A stretch of 64,000 nucleotides of DNA from Sphingomonas desiccabilis (lineage in GTDB: Bacteria > Pseudomonadota > Alphaproteobacteria > Sphingomonadales > Sphingomonadaceae): contig NZ_SDPT01000001.1 in the NCBI RefSeq assembly GCF_004135605.1, forward strand, positions 124,001 through 188,000. Direction: 5' to 3'. A program made the translations under genes and the position numbers. Positions within the stretch are counted from its first letter, which is position 1. Each line of letters opens with the position of its first letter. Of this stretch, positions 54,282 through 62,873 are shown one piece after another. The notes beneath the pieces are model-generated. The model was not told the DNA's origin. It did not search any database and saw only the letters and a list, made by a program, of their open reading frames with translations.

Positions 54282-55025
54282 CTACCAGTCGCCGGCGCTG
54301 GCCATCCAGACGCTGATCGCCGCCGCCGCCGCCGTCTCCGCGCGCAGGATGCGGGGGCCCAGTGTCACGCCATGTGCCTGAGGAAGCGTACGAATCGCCT
54401 CGCGCTCCTCCGCGTCGAAGCCGCCTTCCGGGCCGATCAGCACGGCGCCGGGGCCGCGATGCTGCGCCATGGTCGTGGACGCCGGGGCGCCGCCGGTCTC
54501 GTCGGCGAAGAACAGCGCGCGCTCGGCCGGCCAGTCGCGCAGCAGCGCGGCGAGCTTCACCGGCTCGGCGAGCTCGGGCAGGGCGGTGCGGTCGCACTGT
54601 TCCGCAGCCTCGATCGCATGGGCGCGCAACCGGTCGAGGTTGAGCCGATCGACGACGGTGCGGCGGGTGAGCACCGGCACGATCCGCGCTACGCCCAGCT
54701 CGCACGCCTTTTCCACCGTCCAGTCGATGCGCCCCTTCTTGAGCGGCGCGGCGCAGAGCCACAGGTCCGGCACCGGCTCACGCGGGCGCAGCAGGTCGGT
54801 GACCTGGAGGGTGAGGTCGCGCTTGCCGGCATGGGCGACGGACGCCAGCCACTCGCCGGTCTGGTCGTCGAACAGCTTGACCGGATCGCCCGGCTTCGCG
54901 CGAAGCACCGACAGCAGGTAATGCGCCTGCGGCCCGTCGATGCGGATCGCCGCCTCGGGCGCGATCGTCGCTTCCAGGAACAGGCGCGGGGTGGACTGCG
55001 GCGGCCAGGCGGGGGTTGCGGGCAT
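54282..55025 (-). CDS. rsmE: 16S rRNA (uracil1498-N3)-methyltransferase
   Basis: A 247-residue SPOUT-class RNA methyltransferase. An N-terminal PUA-like domain (RIDGPQAHYLLSVLRAKPGD) is followed by the trefoil-knot domain with VLIGPEGGFDAEEREAI and LGPRILRAETAAAAAI. The start at 55025 is preferred to one 36 bases upstream. The upstream neighbour on the same strand is a GGDEF gene. Confidence 0.95.
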   Translation of the reverse strand: MPATPAWPPQSTPRLFLEATIAPEAAIRIDGPQAHYLLSVLRAKPGDPVKLFDDQTGEWLASVAHAGKRDLTLQVTDLLRPREPVPDLWLCAAPLKKGRIDWTVEKACELGVARIVPVLTRRTVVDRLNLDRLRAHAIEAAEQCDRTALPELAEPVKLAALLRDWPAERALFFADETGGAPASTTMAQHRGPGAVLIGPEGGFDAEEREAIRTLPQAHGVTLGPRILRAETAAAAAISVWMASAGDW

Positions 55026-55057
55026 GGCGGCGGTGTTAGGCGAAGCCGGCGGCTTCG

Positions 55058-56866
55058 TCACGCCACCGTCTCGTCCACGACCAGGACGACGCGGTCGCGC
55101 CCCTCCTTCTTCGCCTGGTACATGGCGGCGTCGGCCTTGTCGGTGGCGGTGTCAATCGTGTCGCCCGGCGTGACGCAATAGGCGCCGACGCTGAGGGTGA
55201 CGGGCACGCGTTCGCCATCACCGAGCGGGATGGGGGCAGCGCAGACCGCCTCCACCAGCCGGTCCGACACCTTGGTCAGCGGATCGCCGGCGAGACCGGG
55301 CAACAGCACGATGAACTCGTCGCCACCCCAGCGGCCGCAGAGGTCTGCGGGGCGGAGCGCGCCCTGGATGCGGTGTGCGATCTCCGCCACCACGGCGTCG
55401 CCCGCGACATGGCCGAAGCGATCGTTGATCTGCTTGAAATGGTCGACGTCGATCAGCAGCAGCCCGACCGAGGCGTCCCCGCGCTGGCGCTGGACCGCTT
55501 CGAACGCGGCGACGAAACCGCGCCGGTTGGCGACGCCCGTCGCCGAATCGCGGTTGGCGAGCCGTTCCAGCTCCACGGTCCGCTCCCGTACCCGCGCTTC
55601 GAGCGAGCGCGTGTGTTCGGCGACCGCGCGGGCCATCGCCGCGAACCGGCGCGACAGGCGCCCGATCTCGTCGTTGCGATCGGAGTCGAGCTGTTCGGCG
55701 GGTATGAAGTTGCCGCGTTCCGCCTCGATCACGCTCATCTCGAGCTGGGTGAGCGGATCGAGCACCACGCGCTTGAACAGGACGACGGCGAGCGCGCCGC
55801 CGATCACCAGCATCAGCACGATCAGCGCGGCGAGCGGGCCGAACAGGCCGCGGTCCACCATCGCGTCGGTGTCCATCACCGTCACATTGTACCAGTCGAG
55901 CCCGGTCAGATAGCCGACGCCGACCAGCACGCGTTCCCCGCCCATCTCCAGGAAGCTGGAGCGCGCGGTCGCCCGGCCCGAGGCGACATCGGCCATCATC
56001 GCGTGCAGCCGGGCGCGGTCCTTGCGGCTGCTCAGCATGTCGAAGACGGTCGGCGGGCGGCTGCGGCCGGGGTCGGAATAGCGGTCGACCTTGGTCGGAT
56101 CGCGATGCGCCTGCACCGCGCCGTCATGGTCGACGAAGAAGGTCGAGACGCCCGGCTGGGTGTCGGCCAGCGCGTCGCGCACGAAGGAGGAAAGGTCGAC
56201 GGCCGTGCCGGTGACGCCCAGCGCCTTGCCCTCGAAGCGGACGACGCAGTTGACGAACACGCGGGTGCGCTTGGCGACGTCGTCGGAGTCGACGTTGAGG
56301 TGGCAGTCGCGGGGGCGGGACAGCGCCTCGAAGAACCAGCGGTCGCGGGTGTTGCCGGGCTGGACGGTGAGCCGCGGGCGGTCGGCCGAATAGGGGCTGC
56401 CCGCCTCCTCGTAGAAATATTCCCGCGACGCGGCGGAGCCCACGAAGAAGGTGCCGCCCGCCGACAGCTGCACGACGCGGCGCAGCTCGGCGATGGCGGT
56501 GCGGCGCTTTTCGGCATTTCCTTCGTCGCGCAGCCAGCGGATGACCGCTTCCGAACGCGCGTTGGTTTCCGCAAGCGCGACGTCCCGCTGGAGGGTGCCG
56601 AGGCCGCGTGCCCGGTCATAGAGCACCTGCCGCTCCGCGAAGCCCGAGCCGAGCCGCACCAGCGTCAGGTCGACGACGCGGCCGAACGCCACGAAGCCGA
56701 CCAGCGCGAGGAGGCCGATCAGCAGCATGCCCACCATCAGAACGCGGGACGTCAGGCTTGCGGAAATCGCACGCCAGAACCCCTTGAAGGGGAGCAGCTT
56801 GTTCGACCTGATCTTGCGTCTCCTGGGATTCGGCGCTCGCTTTGTGGCGCCGTCCAGGGCCTTCAA
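55058..56866 (-). CDS. Membrane diguanylate cyclase with periplasmic sensor domain
   Basis: About 602 residues. One membrane helix near the N-terminus (MVGMLLIGLLALVGFVAFG), a periplasmic Cache-like sensor of about 250 residues, a second helix (LFGPLAALIVLMLVIGGALA), a HAMP linker and a C-terminal GGDEF domain. The active site is intact as WGGDEF (GRWGGDEFIVLLPGL), with DHFKQINDRFGH. An inhibitory RxxD site is not obvious. The start is uncertain: no ATG precedes the first helix closely. A TTG at 56866 is proposed; an ATG at 56941 would add 25 residues. It is divergent from ubiA. Confidence 0.85.
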   Translation of the reverse strand: MKALDGATKRAPNPRRRKIRSNKLLPFKGFWRAISASLTSRVLMVGMLLIGLLALVGFVAFGRVVDLTLVRLGSGFAERQVLYDRARGLGTLQRDVALAETNARSEAVIRWLRDEGNAEKRRTAIAELRRVVQLSAGGTFFVGSAASREYFYEEAGSPYSADRPRLTVQPGNTRDRWFFEALSRPRDCHLNVDSDDVAKRTRVFVNCVVRFEGKALGVTGTAVDLSSFVRDALADTQPGVSTFFVDHDGAVQAHRDPTKVDRYSDPGRSRPPTVFDMLSSRKDRARLHAMMADVASGRATARSSFLEMGGERVLVGVGYLTGLDWYNVTVMDTDAMVDRGLFGPLAALIVLMLVIGGALAVVLFKRVVLDPLTQLEMSVIEAERGNFIPAEQLDSDRNDEIGRLSRRFAAMARAVAEHTRSLEARVRERTVELERLANRDSATGVANRRGFVAAFEAVQRQRGDASVGLLLIDVDHFKQINDRFGHVAGDAVVAEIAHRIQGALRPADLCGRWGGDEFIVLLPGLAGDPLTKVSDRLVEAVCAAPIPLGDGERVPVTLSVGAYCVTPGDTIDTATDKADAAMYQAKKEGRDRVVLVVDETVA

Positions 56867-57069
56867 GCACGTAAACAGTAAATAATGTAGTCGGCAGGTT
56901 CGGGCAACGCGGGAAGCGCACGGGAGTTTCCCGACGGGCATGCGCACGGGGTGTCCAAGCTCCGTCGATCTGTGGCAGCAGGCCGCATGAACTCCCCGAA
57001 TCCCCCGTTCCCGCCACGCCGGCACCCGAGCCCTTTCGAACGCCTTTCCCAGGCAAGGGGCGGCACGCG

Positions 57070-57984
57070 ATGACCGCAGCGACCGAGATCGTGCCCGACA
57101 GCGAGCATCGCGGGCTGGTGGGGCGGTTGCCGGCGGGGCTACGGCCGTTCGCATTGCTGGCGCGCTTCGACCGGCCGATCGGCTGGTGGCTGCTGTTCTG
57201 GCCCGGCGCCTGGGCGATCGCGCTTGCGGGGCAGGGGATCGCGTGCTGGGACATGATCGCCTGGTTCCTGCTCGGCAGCATCGCGATGCGCGGCGCGGGC
57301 TGCGTCTACAACGACATCGTCGACCGCGACCTTGACCGGCAGGTGGCGCGCACGCGCAGCCGGCCGCTGGCGAGCGGGGCGGTGTCGCTGAAGGCGGCCT
57401 GGGCCTGGCTGCTGATCCTGTGCGCGGTCGGGCTGCTGGTGCTGGTGCAGCTGCGCCTGGCCGCAGCGATCGTTGCGGTCTCCAGCATCGTGCTGGTCGC
57501 TGCCTATCCCTTCATGAAGCGGATCACCTGGTGGCCGCAGGCGTGGCTGGGGATCGTGTTCAGCTGGGCGGCGCCGGTCGGCTGGGTGGAGGTGACCCAC
57601 GGCAGCATCGTGCCGATGCTGCTGCTCTATGCGGGATCGATCACCTGGGTGATCGGCTACGACACCATCTATGCGCTGCAGGACGTGGAGGACGATGCGC
57701 TGGTGGGCGTGCGTTCGTCGGCACGGGCGATGGGAGCCAAGGTGCGGCCGGGGGTCGCCGCGCTGTACCTCGTTTCGCTGCTCTGCTGGGGCATCGCCTT
57801 GTGGCAGGTGTTCCCGACGCCGCTTGCGCTCCTCGCGCTGCTGCCGATGGCGCTGCACCTGGGCTGGCAGGTGGCGACCCTGAAACCGCAGGACGGGCAC
57901 AACACGCTGGCTCGGTTCCGCAGCAATCGCGACGCCGGATTGCTGATGTTCCTGGCCTGCCTGGTGGTGGGAACGGCGGCCTGA
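57070..57984 (+). CDS. ubiA: 4-hydroxybenzoate polyprenyltransferase
   Basis: A 304-residue membrane prenyltransferase of ubiquinone synthesis. The two Asp-rich metal-prenyl-diphosphate motifs are present as NDIVDRDLDRQVARTRSRPL and DTIYALQDVEDD (first and second DxxxD), with about nine membrane helices. The start RLPAGLRPFALLARFDRPIG is typical for UbiA. No other ubi gene is adjacent. Confidence 0.95.
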   Translation: MTAATEIVPDSEHRGLVGRLPAGLRPFALLARFDRPIGWWLLFWPGAWAIALAGQGIACWDMIAWFLLGSIAMRGAGCVYNDIVDRDLDRQVARTRSRPLASGAVSLKAAWAWLLILCAVGLLVLVQLRLAAAIVAVSSIVLVAAYPFMKRITWWPQAWLGIVFSWAAPVGWVEVTHGSIVPMLLLYAGSITWVIGYDTIYALQDVEDDALVGVRSSARAMGAKVRPGVAALYLVSLLCWGIALWQVFPTPLALLALLPMALHLGWQVATLKPQDGHNTLARFRSNRDAGLLMFLACLVVGTAA

Positions 57985-58034
57985 ATCGCCCGCGCGGCTT
58001 TGACCTTGGGGCCCCGGCTCCCTAAGTCGCCGCC

Positions 58035-59381
58035 ATGCTGACCCCCGAACAGGCGCAGGCCCGCGCCGCCCAGGCGATCGACCGAGCCCGCGCCCGTGGC
58101 GCCGATGCCGCCGACGCCATCCTGATCGCCGACACGGCGCTCTCCGTCTCCGTGCGCCTGGGCGCCCTGGAGGACGTCGGTCGATCCGAGGGCGGCGAGC
58201 TGGGCTTGCGCGTCTTCGTCGGCAAGCGTTCGGCAAGCGTCGCCACCTCCGACCTGTCGGACGCGGCGCTCGACGAAGTGGCCGAGCGCGCCGTGGCGAT
58301 GGCGCGGCTGGCGCCCGAGGACGCCTGGGCGGGCCTGGCGCCGGCCGAGCGGCTGATGAAGGGAACCGCGCCGCTGCTCGACCTGGACGACGGCGGCGAC
58401 GTCGCGCCCGAGGCGCTGAAGGCGCAGGCGCTGGCAGCCGAGGATGCGGCGCGCGCGGTCGCGGGCGTCACCAATTCGGAGGGCGGCAGTGCGAGCGCCA
58501 GCCGCGCGGTGGTGGCGCTGGCCACCAGCCACGGCTTTGCGGGCAGCTATGCCGTCACCAGCCATGGTGTCTCGGCAAGCGTGCTGGCGGGCACCGGATC
58601 GGGCATGCAGCGCGACTATGCGCACCACAGCGCGCGCCATCGCGCGTCGCTGGAGGCGCCGGAGGCGATCGGACGGCTGGCGGGCGAGCGCGCGGTGGCG
58701 CGGCTCGATCCGGCGCGGATCGCGTCCGGCGCGATGCCGGTGGTGTTCGACCCGCGGGTGGGATCGAGCCTGCTCGGCCACCTGACCGGCGCGATCGCGG
58801 GGCCGGGCGTGGCGCGCGGCACCAGCTTCCTGCGCGACGCGCTCGGGACGGCGGTGTTCGGGCCGGGCGTCACCATCCGCGACGATCCGCACCGGCCGCG
58901 CGGGCTTCGCTCGCGGCCGTTCGACGGGGAGGGGCTGCCGGTCTCGCCGCTCGCGATCGTCGAGGGCGGCGTGCTGCAAAGCTGGCTGCTGGACAGCGCC
59001 TCGGCACGGCAGCTGGGGCTGGAGCCGACCGGCCATGCCACCCGCGGCATCGGCGGCGGGCCGGGCGTGGGCACCAGCAACCTCTATATGGAAGCGGGGC
59101 GCATCACCCGCGAGGCGCTGATCGGCGAGATCGAGCACGGCGTGCTGGTGACCGAGCTGATCGGGCACGGCGTGAACGGCGTGACGGGCGACTATAGCCG
59201 CGGCGCCGCCGGCTTCCTGATCGAGAAGGGCGAAATCACCCGGCCGGTCGCGGAGATCACCATCGCGGGCAACCTGCGCCAGATGTTCGCGGGCCTGGTG
59301 CCGGCGAGCGACCTGGAGTTCCGCTATGGCGTGAACGTGCCGACGATCCGGATCGACGGAATGACGGTGGCGGGTGGCTGA
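58035..59381 (+). CDS. pmbA: TldD/PmbA family protein (PmbA type)
   Basis: A 448-residue protein of the TldD/PmbA family, in which TldD supplies the metal-dependent proteolytic site and PmbA is the partner. Features are GLRVFVGKRSASVATSDLSD, MPVVFDPRVGSSLLGHLTGA, GIGGGPGVGTSNLYMEAG and NGVTGDYSRGAAGFLIEKGE. The HExxxH motif of TldD is absent, as expected for PmbA. tldD is not in the window. Its stop overlaps the GTG start of the next gene by 8 bases. Confidence 0.95.
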   Translation: MLTPEQAQARAAQAIDRARARGADAADAILIADTALSVSVRLGALEDVGRSEGGELGLRVFVGKRSASVATSDLSDAALDEVAERAVAMARLAPEDAWAGLAPAERLMKGTAPLLDLDDGGDVAPEALKAQALAAEDAARAVAGVTNSEGGSASASRAVVALATSHGFAGSYAVTSHGVSASVLAGTGSGMQRDYAHHSARHRASLEAPEAIGRLAGERAVARLDPARIASGAMPVVFDPRVGSSLLGHLTGAIAGPGVARGTSFLRDALGTAVFGPGVTIRDDPHRPRGLRSRPFDGEGLPVSPLAIVEGGVLQSWLLDSASARQLGLEPTGHATRGIGGGPGVGTSNLYMEAGRITREALIGEIEHGVLVTELIGHGVNGVTGDYSRGAAGFLIEKGEITRPVAEITIAGNLRQMFAGLVPASDLEFRYGVNVPTIRIDGMTVAGG

Positions 59382-60156
59382 CACGCTGCTCGACGCACTG
59401 GCGGCGATTGCTGCCGAAGCGGCGACGCTGGCGCATGGGCGCGCGGCGACCGACTTCGAGCGCTGGGAAAAGGCGCCGGGCAACCCGGTGTGTGAGATCG
59501 ACCTGGCGGTGGACGCGCTGCTGCGCGAGCGGCTGAGCGCGCTGCTGCCCGATGCCGGCTGGCTGTCGGAGGAATCGGCCGACGATCCCGTGCGGCTCGC
59601 CAAGCGGCGGGTGTGGATCGTCGATCCGATCGACGGCACCCGCGACTATATCCGCGGGCGGCCGGGCTGGTCGGTGTCGGTGGCGCTGGTGGAGGACGGG
59701 CAGCCGGTGCTGGGCGTGCTCGACGCCCCGGCGCGGCACGAGCGCTGGCGCGCGGCGGCGGGCGAGGGGGCGTGGCGCAACGGTGTTCGGCTGACCGCGA
59801 GCGACATCGCCCGGATCGCGGGCGCGCGCACGCCGGTGGACGCGCTGCCCAAGGCGGACCGCGACCTGGTGGCGGTGGCCAAGCCTAACTCGATCGCGCT
59901 GCGCATGGCGATGGTGGCGGCGGGCGAGGCGGACCTGCTCGCGACCTTCCGCTGGGGCAACGAGTGGGACGTGGCCGCAGCGGTGCTGCTGCTGCGCGAG
60001 GCCGGCGCGACCGTGACCGACTCGCTCGGCAAGCCGCTGCGCTTCAACACGCCGCGCGCCCAGGCGTTCGGCGTCCTGGCGACCGCGCCCGGCATCCATG
60101 CGGCGGCGGTGGACCGGCTGCGGCCGCGGGCGATCGCGGCGCTGGGGCGGCCCTGA
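59374..60156 (+). CDS. Inositol monophosphatase family protein
   Basis: A 260-residue lithium-sensitive-type phosphatase. The metal site is complete: EES (about residues 67-69), DPIDGTRDYI (about 88-97) and WDVAAA (about 197-202). The family includes inositol monophosphatase, CysQ (adenosine bisphosphate) and histidinol phosphatase, and motifs alone do not separate them. The gene is translationally coupled to pmbA, a pairing frequent in alphaproteobacteria. It could in principle dephosphorylate inositol phosphate from the cluster at 11368-14049, but there is no physical link. Confidence 0.9.
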   Translation: MADTLLDALAAIAAEAATLAHGRAATDFERWEKAPGNPVCEIDLAVDALLRERLSALLPDAGWLSEESADDPVRLAKRRVWIVDPIDGTRDYIRGRPGWSVSVALVEDGQPVLGVLDAPARHERWRAAAGEGAWRNGVRLTASDIARIAGARTPVDALPKADRDLVAVAKPNSIALRMAMVAAGEADLLATFRWGNEWDVAAAVLLLREAGATVTDSLGKPLRFNTPRAQAFGVLATAPGIHAAAVDRLRPRAIAALGRP

Positions 60157-60163
60157 GCGCGCG

Positions 60164-62803
60164 CTAGTCCCGGGCGAGTTCCTTCAACCGGTAGAGCGCG
60201 TCGAGCGCGGCGCGCGGGGTGAGGGCATCGAGGTCGAGCCCCGCCAGCTCGGTGCGCAGCGCATCGGGCCTTTCTTCCTCGGCCGGCTGGATGGCGGCGA
60301 ACAGCGGCAGATCGTCGAGGCCGGCGGCAAGCCCGCCGGTCTTCTGGCGGCCGGCTTCCAGCTTGGCGAGCACCGCCTTGGCGCGTGCGACCGTCGCGGG
60401 GGGAAGTCCCGCGAGCCGGGCCACCGCCAGGCCGTAGCTGCGGTCAGCGGGGCCCTCGCCGAGTTCGTGGAGGAGCACCAGATCGCCCTTCCATTCACGT
60501 GCGCGCACGTGGTGGAGGCTCAGCGCCTCGCAGCGCTCCGCCAGGCGGGTGAGCTCGTGATAATGGGTCGCGAACAGGCAGCGGCAGCGGTTGTCCTCGT
60601 GGATCGCCTCCACCACCGCCCAGGCGATGGCGAGGCCGTCATAGGTGGAGGTGCCGCGGCCGACTTCGTCCAGGATCACGAAGCTGCGGGGGGTCGCCTG
60701 CGCCAGGATCGCGGCGGTCTCGACCATTTCGACCATGAAGGTGGAGCGGCCGCGCGCGAGATTGTCCGAGGCGCCGACGCGGCTGAACAGCCGGTCGACC
60801 AGGCCGAGCGTGGCGCGGGTCGCGGGCACGTAGCTGCCGGCCTGGGCGAGCACCGCGATCAGCGCGTTCTGGCGCAGGAAGGTCGACTTGCCGCCCATGT
60901 TGGGGCCGGTCACCAGCCAGAGGCGGTTGTCTTCCGACAGGCGGCAGTCGTTGGCGACGAAGCGCCCGCCGGCCTTGGCGACGGCAGCCTCGACCACCGG
61001 GTGGCGGCCGCCCTCGATCTCCAGGCAGGCGTGGTCGACCAGGTCGGGGCGCGCCCAGCCGCCCTCGGCCGCGCGTTCGGCGAGGCCGGCGGCGACGTCG
61101 ATGCGGGCGAGCGCGTCGGCGGTGGCAGCAATGGCCTCGCGGTTTCCAAGCACCCGGCCGGTCAGTTCCTCCAGATGGGCGGCTTCGGCGGCGAGCGCAT
61201 GGGCGCCGGCCTGGGTGACCTTGAGCGCGACCTCGTGCAGTTCGGGCGCGTTGAAGCGCACGCAGCCGGCGAGCGTCTGGCGATGGGTGAAGCCGCTGTC
61301 GGCCTTCATCAGCGCGTCGGCGGCGCGGGCCGGCACCTCGATATGATAGCCGAGCACGCCGTTGTGGCGGATCTTGAGCGCGTTGACGCCGGTGCGGGTG
61401 CGGAACTCCGCCTCCAGCGCGGCGATCGCGCGACGGCCGCCGGCGCCGGTGGCGCGCAGGTCGTCGAGCGCGGCGTCATAGCCCTCGGCGATATAGCCGC
61501 CGTTGGCGGCGTCGATCGGCGGCGAGGGGACGAGCGCGCGGGTGAGCAACTCGACCAGCGCGCCATGGCCGCGCAAGGCCGGCACCAGCTGCCCGAGCAG
61601 CGGCGGCGCGTCGGCGAGCTGTTCGAGGCGGTCGCCGAGCGTGCGGGCGCCGTCGAGGCCGTCGCGCAGCTGCCCCAGGTCGCGCGGGCTTCCGCGGCCG
61701 GCGGCGATGCGGCCGAGCGCGCGGCCGACGTCGGGGAGCGCGCGCAGGGCGGAACGGACGCCGTCGCGCAGGCCGGGATCGTCGTGGAACCGGGTGACGG
61801 CGTCGAGCCGGGCCTCGATCGCGGCCCGGTCCATCAGGGGCGCGGCGATGTCGGCACCGAGCAGCCGCGCGCCCGCACCCGTGACGGTGCGGTCGACCGC
61901 GTCGAGCAGGCTGCCGCTGCGGCTGCCCGAGGTGGTGCGGGTGAGCTCCAGGCTCTCGCGGGTCGCGGCGTCGACCGCCATGCACTGGTCGTTGCGCGAC
62001 ACCAGGGGCGGGCGCAGGAACGGGAGGCTGCCGCGCGCGGTATGCTCGAGATAGGCGACCAGCCCGCCCGCGGCGGCGAGCCCGGCACGGCCGAAGCTGC
62101 CGAAGCCGTCGAGCGTCGCGACGCCGAACAGCGCCTTCAGCCGCGTCTCGCCGGCGGCGCTGTCGAAGTCGATGCGCGGGCGCAGGCTCGTCGCGATCTC
62201 GGCGAAGGCGGAGGCTTCGGAGGCCACGACCTCGGCAGGGGCGAGGCGGGCGACCGTGGCGGCGAGCGCATGGGCGTCCGTCTCGATCAGCTCGAACCGG
62301 CCGGTGGAGACGTCGGCGGCGGCGATCGCGACCTCGCCGCCCGCCTCGCCCACCGCCACGCACCAGTTGGCGGCGCGCGCGTCGAGCAGCGCTTCCTCGG
62401 TCAGCGTGCCGGCGGTCACCACGCGCACGATCGCGCGCTGGACCAGCGCCTTGGAGCCGCCGCGCTTCTTGGCTTCCTCGGGCGTCTCGACCTGTTCGGC
62501 GATGGCGACGCGGTGGCCGGCCTTGATCAGCCGCGCCAGATACCCCTCGGCCGCGTGCACCGGCACGCCGCACATCGGGATCTTCGCCCCCTCGTGCTCG
62601 CCGCGCGCGGTGAGCGCGATGTCGAGCACGGCCGCGGCGATTTTCGCGTCGTCGTGAAACAGTTCAAAAAAGTCGCCCATGCGGTAGAACAGCAGGCAGT
62701 CGGCGGCTTCGGCCTTGAGCGCGAGATATTGCGCCATCATGGGCGTCGGGGCTGGAACGGCTGGCATGGGCGCGTGGGTAGCCGAAGAAGCTGCCGCCGT
62801 CAT
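60164..62803 (-). CDS. mutS: DNA mismatch repair protein MutS
   Basis: An 879-residue mismatch-binding ATPase. The N-terminal mismatch-recognition part has the Phe-x-Glu motif (CLLFYRMGDFFELFHDDA). A connector and lever domain follow, and the C-terminal ATPase has Walker A TGPNMGGKSTFLRQ, Walker B FVILDEVGRGTST and the conserved THYHEL. The ATG at 62803 is chosen because longer frames enter the malic enzyme control region; family members start close to it. It is convergent with the inositol monophosphatase-family gene, with only 7 bases between the stops. Confidence 0.97.
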   Translation of the reverse strand: MTAAASSATHAPMPAVPAPTPMMAQYLALKAEAADCLLFYRMGDFFELFHDDAKIAAAVLDIALTARGEHEGAKIPMCGVPVHAAEGYLARLIKAGHRVAIAEQVETPEEAKKRGGSKALVQRAIVRVVTAGTLTEEALLDARAANWCVAVGEAGGEVAIAAADVSTGRFELIETDAHALAATVARLAPAEVVASEASAFAEIATSLRPRIDFDSAAGETRLKALFGVATLDGFGSFGRAGLAAAGGLVAYLEHTARGSLPFLRPPLVSRNDQCMAVDAATRESLELTRTTSGSRSGSLLDAVDRTVTGAGARLLGADIAAPLMDRAAIEARLDAVTRFHDDPGLRDGVRSALRALPDVGRALGRIAAGRGSPRDLGQLRDGLDGARTLGDRLEQLADAPPLLGQLVPALRGHGALVELLTRALVPSPPIDAANGGYIAEGYDAALDDLRATGAGGRRAIAALEAEFRTRTGVNALKIRHNGVLGYHIEVPARAADALMKADSGFTHRQTLAGCVRFNAPELHEVALKVTQAGAHALAAEAAHLEELTGRVLGNREAIAATADALARIDVAAGLAERAAEGGWARPDLVDHACLEIEGGRHPVVEAAVAKAGGRFVANDCRLSEDNRLWLVTGPNMGGKSTFLRQNALIAVLAQAGSYVPATRATLGLVDRLFSRVGASDNLARGRSTFMVEMVETAAILAQATPRSFVILDEVGRGTSTYDGLAIAWAVVEAIHEDNRCRCLFATHYHELTRLAERCEALSLHHVRAREWKGDLVLLHELGEGPADRSYGLAVARLAGLPPATVARAKAVLAKLEAGRQKTGGLAAGLDDLPLFAAIQPAEEERPDALRTELAGLDLDALTPRAALDALYRLKELARD

Positions 62804-62873
62804 GTCCGGGCTGGGGGTGACGGAGGCGAGGATGCATCCTAAGGGCAGGGCCATCAGTGCGGGAAGGTTGCAG

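Noticed and set aside
59374..60156. Assignment as dedicated phosphatase of the phosphoinositol pathway
   Set aside because: Motifs fit several phosphatases of the family, and the gene is 45 kb away and coupled to pmbA; kept as a general family call.
60098..62842. 914-codon open frame on the plus strand across mutS
   Set aside because: Antisense shadow of mutS with low-complexity composition; the conserved MutS protein explains the stretch.
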